A stretch of DNA of 64,000 bases, taken from contig CAWFBT010000016.1 in assembly GCA_963814095.1 (NCBI GenBank), positions 1 through 64,000 of the forward strand. The letters are read 5' to 3'. The notes under the pieces were generated by a model. That model was not told where the DNA came from. It saw only the letters and a program-made list of their open reading frames with translations, and searched no databases. Position numbers and translations under genes: made by a program. Source of the DNA: JACVRW01 sp963814095. GTDB taxonomy: Bacteria; Actinomycetota; Thermoleophilia; Solirubrobacterales; Thermoleophilaceae. This document shows, piece after piece, positions 16,954 through 24,300 of this stretch. Each line of letters starts with the position of its first letter. Position 1 is the stretch's first letter.

Positions 16954-17874
16954 TTGACTGCGCTCCTTTTATTCCTCTTTGCGTTGTTGGTCGGCGCGGC
17001 CGTTGCCGCGTTCATCTGGCATCGCCGTGGCGGCGTCGCGCCGAGCCGCGCGCTGCCGAGGCGCGCCGGCCGAGCGCTCCGGCGCCGTTCAGAGCACGCC
17101 TCGGACGCGCTCGCGGAGGCCGATTCGCGCGCCGAAACGGCGCTCGGGCTCGGCGCCGCGATGGCGGCGCTCGTTCTGGCCGGCGCCGTCGTGGGGGCGC
17201 TCGCCTATCTCGTGCGCGACGAGACGGCGCTCGTCCGGCTCGACGAGAGCGTGGCCGAGTGGGGTCAGACGCATGCCACGGCGCTGTCCACGGACGCGCT
17301 CGAGGCGATCACGGAGCTGGGCGAGCCGACGACAGTGGCCGTCATCGCCGCCGTGCTCGCGCTGATCGAGACCGTCCGCACGCGCAACCTCTGGGTTGCA
17401 CCGTTCCTCTTGGTGGTCGTGGCCGGCAACGGGATCATCACGACGACGATCAAGAACCTCGCCGACCGTGTCCGGCCCGAGCTGAACCCGCTTGCGGAGA
17501 CCCTCGGCCCGTCGTTCCCGAGCGGCCACTCGTCGTGGTCAGCGGCGTTCTTCGCGGCGGCGGCGCTGCTGCTCGGCCGCGGCCGCTCCCCACGTGCACG
17601 CGCGGCCATTGCGGGCGTGGCCGCGGCGCTCGTCGTGATGGTGGCGGGCAGCCGCGTGCTGCTCGGGGTGCACTGGCTGAGCGATGTGATCGCGGGCGTG
17701 GCCATCGGACTCGCCTGGTTCTGCGTGTGCGCGGTCGCTTTCGGCGGGCGGCTACTGCGCTTCGGGGCCGCGGCGGACGAGGCGGCGCGGGCGGCGGGCG
17801 GAGGGCTTCCAGGGAGATCAGGCCTCGGCGTGCATTCAGCCCCCGAGCGCGACGAGAGCAGGTTGAGGCACTGA
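16954..17874 (+). CDS. PAP2-family lipid phosphatase (second, divergent copy)
   Basis: About 306 residues. No ATG or GTG lies in frame between the divergent gene start and the first membrane helix, so the TTG at 16954 is the best start (LTALLLFLFALLVGAAV). Motifs are complete: KNLADRVRP, FPSGHSSWSAAFF and SRVLLGVHWLSDVIAG. The C-terminal 45 residues are Ala/Arg-rich and not conserved in the family. With the minus-strand copy this gives two adjacent divergent full-motif PAP2 genes. Confidence 0.8.
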   Translation: MTALLLFLFALLVGAAVAAFIWHRRGGVAPSRALPRRAGRALRRRSEHASDALAEADSRAETALGLGAAMAALVLAGAVVGALAYLVRDETALVRLDESVAEWGQTHATALSTDALEAITELGEPTTVAVIAAVLALIETVRTRNLWVAPFLLVVVAGNGIITTTIKNLADRVRPELNPLAETLGPSFPSGHSSWSAAFFAAAALLLGRGRSPRARAAIAGVAAALVVMVAGSRVLLGVHWLSDVIAGVAIGLAWFCVCAVAFGGRLLRFGAAADEAARAAGGGLPGRSGLGVHSAPERDESRLRH

Positions 17875-17880
17875 ACGGGA

Positions 17881-17920
17881 AGCCGACGGCGGGATTCGAA
17901 CCCTCGACCCCCGCTTTACG
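17881..17920 (-). pseudogene. tRNA-Thr(CGU)-like 3' half (remnant, possible attachment site)
   Basis: Read on the minus strand, the stretch runs from CGTAAAGCGG (anticodon CGU plus 3' anticodon stem) through GGGTTCGAATCCC (T arm) to GTCGGCT and TCC. The T stem has one mismatch. No matching 5' half (D arm, acceptor strand) is found in the following few hundred bases. A lone 3' half is what site-specific recombination at a tRNA gene leaves behind. The amino-acid assignment is tentative. Confidence 0.45.
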
Positions 17921-18253
17921 ACCGTGCCCAGCAGGCCGCCTTCATGGTCGCGCCAGGGTCGCCGGCACCTCGATGACGCGATCGAGGACGGCTCCCTCGC
18001 ACTGCGGGAAGACCGGGGCGTTCGGGCCACGGCATCGACCACTTCGTTCTCGGTAAGTGCGGGCGTGGTGCTCAGGGTTAGGGTGTGCGCCCGATGGGGG
18101 CGGCCCCCTCGACCCCTCGCCCGAAACCCCCGGTTCTGCCGCTCTGAGGGCGCGCGAGATTTCTTGGGCGGGACGGGGGCGGCGGGTGCGGGCAGCCCCC
18201 GTTTGTGGACCAAGTCGCCTCGACCGTCGGTGCGAACTCGATCTCAACGTCCG
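17921..18253. other. Gap without a recognisable gene
   Basis: The frames here give only Arg/Pro/Gly-rich translations without family resemblance. One minus-strand frame merely reads through the tRNA remnant. No convincing promoter or terminator was seen. Confidence 0.5.
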
Positions 18254-18478
18254 TCATGACCGATCGTCGGTGATCTCCCGGATGAACCCCGAGCGGTCGA
18301 AATCCTCTCTTGCGGCGGCCAGCTCGTTCGCAAACGCGTGAGCCACGTGGAGGATCGCTCGTGCCTCGCGGGGTTCGTCGGCCGCCACCGCCGCTCGGTG
18401 CCCTCGACCGAGCACCTCGGAGATCTTTCCGATTACTTCCTCTGCAAGCGCATTGTTCTCGGTGATCAGGTACGTCAC
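18254..18478 (-). CDS. Small hypothetical protein
   Basis: 74 residues from GTG 18478, of balanced composition: TYLITENNALAEEVIGK at the start, predicted helical (ARAILHVAHAFANELAAARED), ending DRSGFIREITDDRS. Not recognised. Its start overlaps the end of the 20-residue hydrolase fragment at 18475-18543. The composition looks more protein-like than the shadow frames around it, but the gene is isolated in a region of debris. Confidence 0.4.
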   Translation of the reverse strand: MTYLITENNALAEEVIGKISEVLGRGHRAAVAADEPREARAILHVAHAFANELAAAREDFDRSGFIREITDDRS

Positions 18479-18543
18479 GTCCCCACGTCCCAGTTCGAGG
18501 ACTCGGCAAAGGCGCCGTGGACGAGAACGATTGTGGGTCGCAT
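18475..18543 (-). pseudogene. N-terminal stub of an alpha/beta hydrolase
   Basis: The first 20 codons read MRPTIVLVHGAFAESSNWD, the typical start and oxyanion HG motif of EstA/RutD-like alpha/beta hydrolases, and then meet a stop. The remaining about 200 residues are absent, so a hydrolase gene was truncated here. Confidence 0.6.
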
Positions 18544-18744
18544 AAAGCTGTCCTCTCGTTTGGTGATGCCCTGCACCAGCCTAGGGCGCAGCGCGTCGGG
18601 GCTCACGGCGCGCAAGCCGCGCGGCGCCGACTCGGCGCAAGCATGCGGTAATCGAGTTGCGGCGCGCCGGCCATAGTTTGCGAGCAATGTCCGTTTCGCG
18701 AAGGGCGGAAGCGGTGACGAGCCTCCGGGTGAACAGCTGTGCGG

Positions 18745-19932
18745 CTAAGCCGCCCGCCGGGCGGCGTATGCGGGATCGATCTTCAGCGGCAGTTCCGGGC
18801 GATAGGCGCGGGCGAGGCTGGCGGTGACCTGTCGCAGGTCGCCGTCGCGGGCGTGCGCGAGCTGGCGCGAGGCGCCGTTCTCCGCCGCGAGCGTAGGCAG
18901 CGCGGCCAGCTCGCGCTCGCAGCCAAGCAGCTCAGCGTGGCGGCGGCAGGCGCCGAGTATCAGCTCGAGCTGTCCGATCGCCGGGATGCGCTCCCCGGAG
19001 TCGACGTCGATTAGAAGCGCATCCATGCCGTCGCGGGCGGCGAGGAAGCGGTTCTCCTCGATCAGCTCGACGGCCATCAACTCCTCCTCGGGGGCGCACT
19101 GCCGCTCGAACTCGAGGCGGGCGAGTGACTGGACGAGTGCCGCGAGGGCGGCCACGCCGTCGACAGTCGTCTGAGCGTCCATGACGCGCACCTCGACGGT
19201 GCCGTAGCGCGGCTGCAAGCGGACGTCCCACCAGAGATAGGAGGGATCGGCGATCGCGCCCGAACGGATCAACGGCTCCACCGCCCCGGTCCAGTCGCGG
19301 TAGCTTCGAAAGCTGCGCGGGACGCCCGACCGAGGGAAGGCCTCGAAGAGGGTGGTGCGGGTCGAGGCAAAGCCCGTGGCTCTGCCTTGCCAGAACGGAG
19401 AGTTGGCCGACAGCGCGAGCAGCAGCGGCAGGTGCGCCCGCAGGCGGTTGTAGATGCGGATCGCGGCCTGGGGCGTCGCGACACCGACGTGGATGTGCAA
19501 GGCGAGTGTGGGCTCACGTCGGGCCAGCACGCGCATCGACTCGCCGATGTAGCGGTAACGCGGATGGGACGAGACGACGGTGTCGTTCCACACCGCAGAC
19601 GGGTGTGTGCCCGCAACGGCGGCGCGCAGTCCGTGGCCGGCCAGCGCGCCCGACAGTTGCGAGCGAAGGTCGGCAAGCTCCGCCACCGCGTCCACGACTC
19701 GGCGGTGCACGCCGGTCTGGGTCTCCATCACAGCCGCGTGCGTCTCGAGCGCCACGCGATCGCGCAGTCCTGGCGGAAGGTCGGCGATCACCTGGTCCGA
19801 GCGGAAGGCCAGCGACCAGTCGCAAGGATCCAGGAGCATGAGCTCCTCCTCGATCCCGATCGTGAATTGGGCCGACGGTGGACCAGCCCGCCATGCCGCC
19901 CACACCGGGAGAGTCTCGTTCCGTGACTTCAC
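18745..19932 (-). CDS. YbdK-type carboxylate-amine ligase (glutamate-cysteine ligase GCS2 family)
   Basis: About 395 residues from GTG 19932. GCS2 family features are the FTIGIEEELMLLDP N-terminal strand, ALETHAAVMETQTGV, HIHVGV (about 19490-19510 on the minus strand), SANSPFWQGRATGFASTR and TVEVRVMDAQTTV. The family catalyses ATP-dependent ligation of a carboxylate to an amine, with weak glutamate-cysteine ligase activity shown for YbdK. The gene stands alone between two debris regions. The C-terminus is full length. Confidence 0.88.
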   Translation of the reverse strand: MKSRNETLPVWAAWRAGPPSAQFTIGIEEELMLLDPCDWSLAFRSDQVIADLPPGLRDRVALETHAAVMETQTGVHRRVVDAVAELADLRSQLSGALAGHGLRAAVAGTHPSAVWNDTVVSSHPRYRYIGESMRVLARREPTLALHIHVGVATPQAAIRIYNRLRAHLPLLLALSANSPFWQGRATGFASTRTTLFEAFPRSGVPRSFRSYRDWTGAVEPLIRSGAIADPSYLWWDVRLQPRYGTVEVRVMDAQTTVDGVAALAALVQSLARLEFERQCAPEEELMAVELIEENRFLAARDGMDALLIDVDSGERIPAIGQLELILGACRRHAELLGCERELAALPTLAAENGASRQLAHARDGDLRQVTASLARAYRPELPLKIDPAYAARRAA

Positions 19933-20685
19933 TGATCCTGCCTCTCGGGCACGGGCCCGTTGAACGATGGCGGTGGTGCGATGCTGATGCGGCTGCCGCG
20001 GCTGGGACCGCAGCTCCACGACGCTCGAGCTCGATCCGGCACGAGCACCACCCGGGCCATCACCTCGCCCAACCAACGTCAGCTTGCCAACGCCAGCAGG
20101 GCGGCCGCGGCGCCAGCAGGGCCGCCGGGGCGTCCCCGACAAAGGCGAAGAGGTGGGCCTTTCCACTGCCTCTCCTTCGTGCCATCTTCGCTCCTCTTTT
20201 GTTCAAGGGGTACGAGACAAAGGAGTGGAGGCCAGACCTTTTTATTCCGACGCCGGCCGCCAGTGTGACTGACGTCACAAAGGGCGTTCAGGCTCGGAGG
20301 GACCGACCACAGCCGCTCGAGGAGGCAGAACCGGCGTCCCGCACGCGGAGCCCTCAACAAGAACGCGGGGGTCGGCGCGGGGACTTGACACCTGCTGGCG
20401 CAGGCGAGATGCCAGGGGCAACCAAGCCGAGAACGCATCTCAGCGGATCGCGAGGTCGACGACGCGAAAGGCGCCCGGAGCGTCGTGGCGAGCTGCGTGA
20501 GCGATTCGCCCCAGCGCCGCGACGGCGGCCGCCACCCGAACCCGAGCTGCTAGGTGCCAGCCAAGTCACAGTTCTCGCCCGTCGGGTCGAGCCCGAGACG
20601 GCCATCGGCATGGACGATGACACCCGCCGAGCCGCAGTGTCCGCCGGCCGCGTGCGCGGTCGTCGTTCCGCTTGTCAGGCGACGT
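19933..20685. other. Gap without a recognisable gene
   Basis: About 750 bp with no frame resembling a protein family. The stretch 20150-20280 is less GC-rich than its surroundings and contains TTTTTATT. A plus-strand frame running through is Arg/Ala-rich and looks like a shadow. Confidence 0.5.
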
Positions 20686-20982
20686 GCGCGTCACGTCGGC
20701 GACCGAACGGTGCGGCGCGAGCGCGATCCGCATCGCTCGCCCATCGCTGTGATCGACAGCGACTTCGTGGGTGTGTAGATCGAGCGCGACAGCCACTACG
20801 CCGGACCCGTCGGGCGTGGGCAGCGGCAGCGTCTCCCAGCCGCGCGCGCTGAGACGCAGTGCGGCGTGCTGCAGCTGCGGCTCCGGCGCCGCCAGCGCCA
20901 CCGAAAGCTTCCCGAGCAGCTGCGTGTGCGCATGGAGGTGTCGCACGTCGCACTCCAGGCGGGGTAGGCAAGGGGCGGCCAT
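20686..20982 (-). pseudogene. DUF5996-like N-terminal fragment
   Basis: The frame gives RHLHAHTQLLGKLSVALAAP, ALRLSARGWETLPLP and VAVDHSDGRAMRIAL plus APHRSVADV, in the order of a DUF5996 N-terminal third (TLH-x-WTQ-x-x-GK-x-R-x-AL; L-x-P-R-SVADF). After RSVADVTRTS the similarity stops and the remaining about 200 residues are missing. The usual Trp residues are also lost. It is a decaying fragment. Confidence 0.55.
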
Positions 20983-21316
20983 TGCGACGCCATCACTCGC
21001 ACGCTATCGCCTGGCCACGACCCGCAAGGCACAGCGAAGCCCGCTTCCGCACTGCGCGATTTGCAGAAGCGACGTCGGACTGACGCGAAACGCCAGCTGG
21101 TCGTCCGGAGCGAGCGCAGTGGGTACCTTGGCGCAGACGCCTCCTCTCATCGGTGAGCGACACCCTGGGTTGCTTCCTGGAGGGCGATGTCCTCGTTGAC
21201 TTCAGTTCCGCGATCGCCAGCGCCTCCACTTCGTTGACGATTTCTCGATGTGCGTCGGTCAGATCGCCGTCGTGGATGAATCGCCCGCCTACCCGCCGAT
21301 CCTCGACATGGTGCCG
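20983..21316. other. Gap without a recognisable gene
   Basis: No frame in this stretch resembles a known protein. It ends where copy A of the dispersed repeat begins. Confidence 0.45.
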
Positions 21317-21437
21317 AGCGCGGATACGGGCTTCCGACTTCTCCGGACCTAGCCGAGCGCGCGGCAACTCGTCGCTACGAATCACCCGATCTGATGAGGC
21401 GGTGCTAAGCCGATCGGTCGATGTGGGGGCGGCCTAG
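21317..21437 (+). repeat. Dispersed repeat, copy A
   Basis: It begins GCGGATACGGGCTTCCGAC and ends CCGATCGGTCGATGTGGG plus GGCGGCCTAG. It matches copy C (28988-29152, opposite strand) almost throughout and copy B (24183-24300) over its second part. Here it overlaps the 3' end of the FMN reductase gene: the last residues of that protein (GRPHIDRSA) come from the repeat. Confidence 0.7.
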
Positions 21438-22052
21438 AGTTGGTTTGCGACCGTGCGCTATGGCGCTGGCTGGCCTGCCCCCTCCTGTCGTCAGCCGGCC
21501 CACGAAAAGCCCGCGCCGAACGGCATGGTCCATCAGGTTGTGGATGATCTGCTGGAGGCGCGCGCTGAGCTCCGGGTCGGCGAGCGTGTCGTCGTCGCGG
21601 AAGGCGTCGTCGGCGGTGCCGATGGCGAGCTCCTCGTCGAGGACGTGCGCGCCCGCGGTGGCGAGCACCTTCTTCAGGTCGGCTTGCGCCCAGATGGATC
21701 CGAACAGGCCGGTGCTCGCGCCGATCACGGCGACGGGCTTATGGCGCAGCGCGTTGTCGGGGTAGGGGCGCGAGGCCCAGTCGAGCGCGTTCTTGAGCTG
21801 CCCGGGAATCGAGCCGTTGTACTCGGGGGTGGCGATCAGCAGTGCGTCGGCGGTCTCGATGCCGGAGCGGAGGCGCGCGACCGGCGCTGGGGCGGGCTCG
21901 AGGTCGTGGTCTTCGGAATAGGGGGGCACGAGCGCGAGGTCGGTGTGGAGCGGCATGCGCGCCGCCGATGGCAGGTAGCCGGCGGCGGCGCGCAGCAGTG
22001 CGGTGTTCAATGAGTCTGCGCGCAGACTCCCCGAGATGCCGAGGATCAGCAC
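21405..22052 (-). CDS. NADPH-dependent FMN reductase (flavodoxin-like)
   Basis: 215 residues from GTG 22052. Flavodoxin-fold reductase: ILGISGSLRADSLNTALLRA phosphate-binding loop, TPEYNGSIPGQLKNALDWASR (FMN-site block) and the ASTGLFGSIWAQ region. Expected to reduce FMN, quinones or azo/nitro compounds with NAD(P)H in the cytosol. Third gene of the nitronate monooxygenase/YceI operon, one base after the YceI stop. The C-terminal about 20 residues are unusual and the last nine derive from the dispersed repeat, so the natural end was probably replaced. Confidence 0.88.
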   Translation of the reverse strand: MLILGISGSLRADSLNTALLRAAAGYLPSAARMPLHTDLALVPPYSEDHDLEPAPAPVARLRSGIETADALLIATPEYNGSIPGQLKNALDWASRPYPDNALRHKPVAVIGASTGLFGSIWAQADLKKVLATAGAHVLDEELAIGTADDAFRDDDTLADPELSARLQQIIHNLMDHAVRRGLFVGRLTTGGGRPASAIAHGRKPTLGRPHIDRSA

Positions 22053-22053
22053 G

Positions 22054-22602
22054 TCAGTCCGCGACGAGCTCGAGGTGGGCCGACAGCTCGATGGTCCACG
22101 AGAGCACGTCGCCGCCGCGGGGAAGCTCGGCCTGGAAGGTCATGCCCCAGTCGCGGCGGTCGATCTCGGCCCGGAGGTCCAGTGCGGCGCGCCGATCGCC
22201 GTAGATGTCCTCGACCGGGCCGAGGTAGGTGCCCGTGGCTGTGATCGGGCGCTCGACCCCGCGCATCGTCAGGAGGCCGTCGAGGGCAACGGCGCCGTCC
22301 TCCGAGAACTGGAGTCGTCGCGACTCGAACGTGATCTCGGGGTGGTTGCGTGCGTCGAAGAACTCCTCCCCTTCGACGATGTGGGCGCGGAACTCCGCCG
22401 GCCGCCTGATGCCAACCGACTCGACCCGTACCCGGCCGCTCAGGCGGGGTCCACCCGAGCCCGTCTCGAGTCGTGCCTCGAGCTCGTCGAAGCCGGTACG
22501 GAACGACCCCACGCCCATGTGGCGCAGTTGCGCCTGGAGCGACGAGTGGTCGGGATCGGCGGTGAAGGATTCGGTGAAAGGGTGAACGGCGGTAGTGGTC
22601 AT
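22054..22602 (-). CDS. YceI family protein (cytosolic form)
   Basis: 182 residues. The ATG at 22602 overlaps the nitronate monooxygenase stop (ATGA). YceI-like lipocalin fold: HSSLQAQLRHMGVGSFRTGF near the N-terminus (VDPxHS-x-x-F-x-x-RH-type motif), FFDARNHPEITFESRR, LTMRGVERPITATGTY and RRDWGMTF. No signal peptide, unlike secreted YceI. The family binds isoprenoid/quinone-like lipids, which fits neighbours that use quinones or nitro compounds. Confidence 0.87.
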   Translation of the reverse strand: MTTTAVHPFTESFTADPDHSSLQAQLRHMGVGSFRTGFDELEARLETGSGGPRLSGRVRVESVGIRRPAEFRAHIVEGEEFFDARNHPEITFESRRLQFSEDGAVALDGLLTMRGVERPITATGTYLGPVEDIYGDRRAALDLRAEIDRRDWGMTFQAELPRGGDVLSWTIELSAHLELVAD

Positions 22603-23729
22603 CGGCTGGCTCCTTCTTTGGTTTCCGAGTTGGCGCTGAGAAGGTGATCGGTGCCGTCGGTCAGGGCGGCGTAAAGCGTGGCTGCGCTGCGGTGCTCGAG
22701 CAGCGGCGTGGCCTGCCCGGACCACATCGCGACGACGTCGGTGCGACCTTGGGCACGCGCAGCCGCGAGGACGGGCGCGAGGAGATAGCTCTGGTAGGGA
22801 TAGGGCTCGATCGCTCCGTCGGCGGTCAGCCGACTCACGAACTCGTTCGGGATGCCTCGTGCGAGGCGACCGCTGAAGGCGCGGGTGAGCGTCGTCCGCC
22901 GCGCGCCGCCGTCGAGTAGGGCACCCTTGTGCTCTGCGGTCGTGCCCGATTCGTCGGTGGCGAGGAAGGCCGTGCCGATCTGTACTCCCTCCGCACCCAG
23001 TGCGAGCGCGGCGACGATCCCGCCGGCGTCGGCGATGCCGCCCGCTGCGATCACGGGCGCCCGTACCTCCTCGACGGCGATCCGGACGAGAGGCAGTGTT
23101 CCGAACAGGGAGTCCTCCGCGGGAGCGAGGAAGGCTCCGCGATGACCGCCCGCTTCGGCACCCGACGCGACGATGACGTCGATGCCCGCCTCGTCGAGTG
23201 CTACGGCTTCGTCCGGGGTCGTGGCGGTCCCGAGGGTGACGACTCCGCCGTCCCTGAAGGCGGCGAGAACGCGCTCGTCGGGGACGCCGAAGGCGAAGCT
23301 GAAAGCCGCCGGCCTTACGTCGAGGATCGCCGCGGCCTGGTCCTCGAACCGCGCGGCGAAGCGCTCGGGTTGTGGAGGTGCAGCGACACCCACCTGTTCG
23401 TAGAGCGGCGCAAGTCGCCGGACCGCCGCGTCGAAGCGCTCGCGGGTCATCTCGGATTCGGGCAGGTCGTAATTCGAGACCCAGAGGTTCAGCGCGAATG
23501 ACCGCCGGGTCGCCGCGCGAAGCTCACGGCCGATCTCGCGAATCTGGGCGGGATCGAGGTGGTGGACACCGAACGAGCCGAGACCGCCCGCGTCGGCGAC
23601 CGCGGCGGTCAACGCCACACTCGACAGGCCGCCGCCGAACGGTCCCTGGACGATCGGCCGGTCGAGAGCGAGAAGCCGCCTGACACGAGTGTCCGGCCAG
23701 GCAGAGAATGAAGGGGGTGAGGTTGCCAT
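22599..23729 (-). CDS. Nitronate monooxygenase family protein (2-nitropropane dioxygenase-like)
   Basis: 376-residue FMN-dependent TIM barrel. It starts with PIVQGPFGGGLSSVALTAAVADAGG, followed by VIVASGAEAGGHRGAF (FMN phosphate and catalytic His region), VIAAGGIADAGGIVAALALGA and GVQIGTAFLATDES. The role is oxidation of nitronates or other electrophile-activated substrates. First gene of a three-gene operon divergent from an HxlR regulator across 66 bp, so its expression is probably HxlR-controlled. Confidence 0.88.
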   Translation of the reverse strand: MATSPPSFSAWPDTRVRRLLALDRPIVQGPFGGGLSSVALTAAVADAGGLGSFGVHHLDPAQIREIGRELRAATRRSFALNLWVSNYDLPESEMTRERFDAAVRRLAPLYEQVGVAAPPQPERFAARFEDQAAAILDVRPAAFSFAFGVPDERVLAAFRDGGVVTLGTATTPDEAVALDEAGIDVIVASGAEAGGHRGAFLAPAEDSLFGTLPLVRIAVEEVRAPVIAAGGIADAGGIVAALALGAEGVQIGTAFLATDESGTTAEHKGALLDGGARRTTLTRAFSGRLARGIPNEFVSRLTADGAIEPYPYQSYLLAPVLAAARAQGRTDVVAMWSGQATPLLEHRSAATLYAALTDGTDHLLSANSETKEGASR

Positions 23730-23741
23730 CGCCGGTCACCT

Positions 23742-23795
23742 TAAGTAACCAGCTGGTGATAGGCAAGCAACTGCCGATAGGCATTTGGTAACTTA
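23742..23795. promoter_or_regulatory. Candidate HxlR operator (inverted TAAGTAACC ... GGTAACTTA)
   Basis: Two 9-bp arms, 23742-23750 and 23787-23795, are inverted with one mismatch and lie in the 66-bp gap between the divergent nitronate monooxygenase and HxlR genes. A second pair of short sequences (GATAGG at 23758-23763 and 23776-23781) lies between the arms. The location fits a shared operator. Confidence 0.5.
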
Positions 23796-24173
23796 GTGAA
23801 ACCTATGGCCGCTTCGGTGAAATACCGGCCAAGCCGCGTCGAGCCTCCGCCCAACGAGTGCCCGCTGACCGAGTGCATGTCGTTTCTCGGCGGTGCCTGG
23901 ACGCCGAACGTCATCTGGTACCTGCGAGAGGGACCCAGACGGTTCAACGAGCTGCGCGGCGACGTCGCGGGCATCTCGGCGAAGGTGCTCTCCCAGCGCC
24001 TCCAGCGGCTGGAGGTGGACGGCATCGTCGACCGGCGCGTGCTGCCCACCGCCCCACCCACGGTCGAGTACGAGCTCACCGAGCTCGGCCGCGAGCTCCT
24101 GCCGGCCGTCGACGCCATCGTCGCGGTGGGCCACCGCCTCAAGCAACGCCGCCGCACAAACGGCTCGAACTGA
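23796..24173 (+). CDS. HxlR-family winged-helix regulator
   Basis: 125 residues from GTG 23796 or 122 from ATG 23805, the latter more usual. HxlR hallmarks are the N-terminal Cys in NECPLTECMSFLGGAW, WYLREGPRRFNELRGDVAGIS, KVLSQRLQRLEVDGIVDRRV and YELTELGRELLP. Two Cys lie at the position where several HxlR regulators sense quinones or electrophiles, so redox/electrophile sensing is possible. Divergent from the operon it probably controls. Confidence 0.9.
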   Translation: MKPMAASVKYRPSRVEPPPNECPLTECMSFLGGAWTPNVIWYLREGPRRFNELRGDVAGISAKVLSQRLQRLEVDGIVDRRVLPTAPPTVEYELTELGRELLPAVDAIVAVGHRLKQRRRTNGSN

Positions 24174-24182
24174 CCGGCGCTC

Positions 24183-24300
24183 CGCGCGGCAACCCGTCGC
24201 CACGAATCATCCGTCCGGATGAGCGGGGTTCAGCCGATCGGTCGATGTGGGGGCGGCCTGGAGCCAGGACCATCCGCGAATGCCCTCCGGATCTGCTCGC
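24183..24300 (+). repeat. Dispersed repeat, copy B (overlaps the carboxypeptidase start)
   Basis: It shares GCGCGGCAAC, then TCCGGATGAG, CCGATCGGTCGATGTGGG and CATCCGCGAATGCCCTCCGG with copies A and/or C. Its right end contains the ATG at 24280 and the first about ten codons of the M14 carboxypeptidase gene. Those codons parallel the first codons after copy C. Confidence 0.7.

Noticed and set aside
17836..18213. 125-residue minus-strand frame
   Set aside because: It reads through the tRNA remnant (typical GSRVRIPPSAS translation of a T arm) and is otherwise low complexity.
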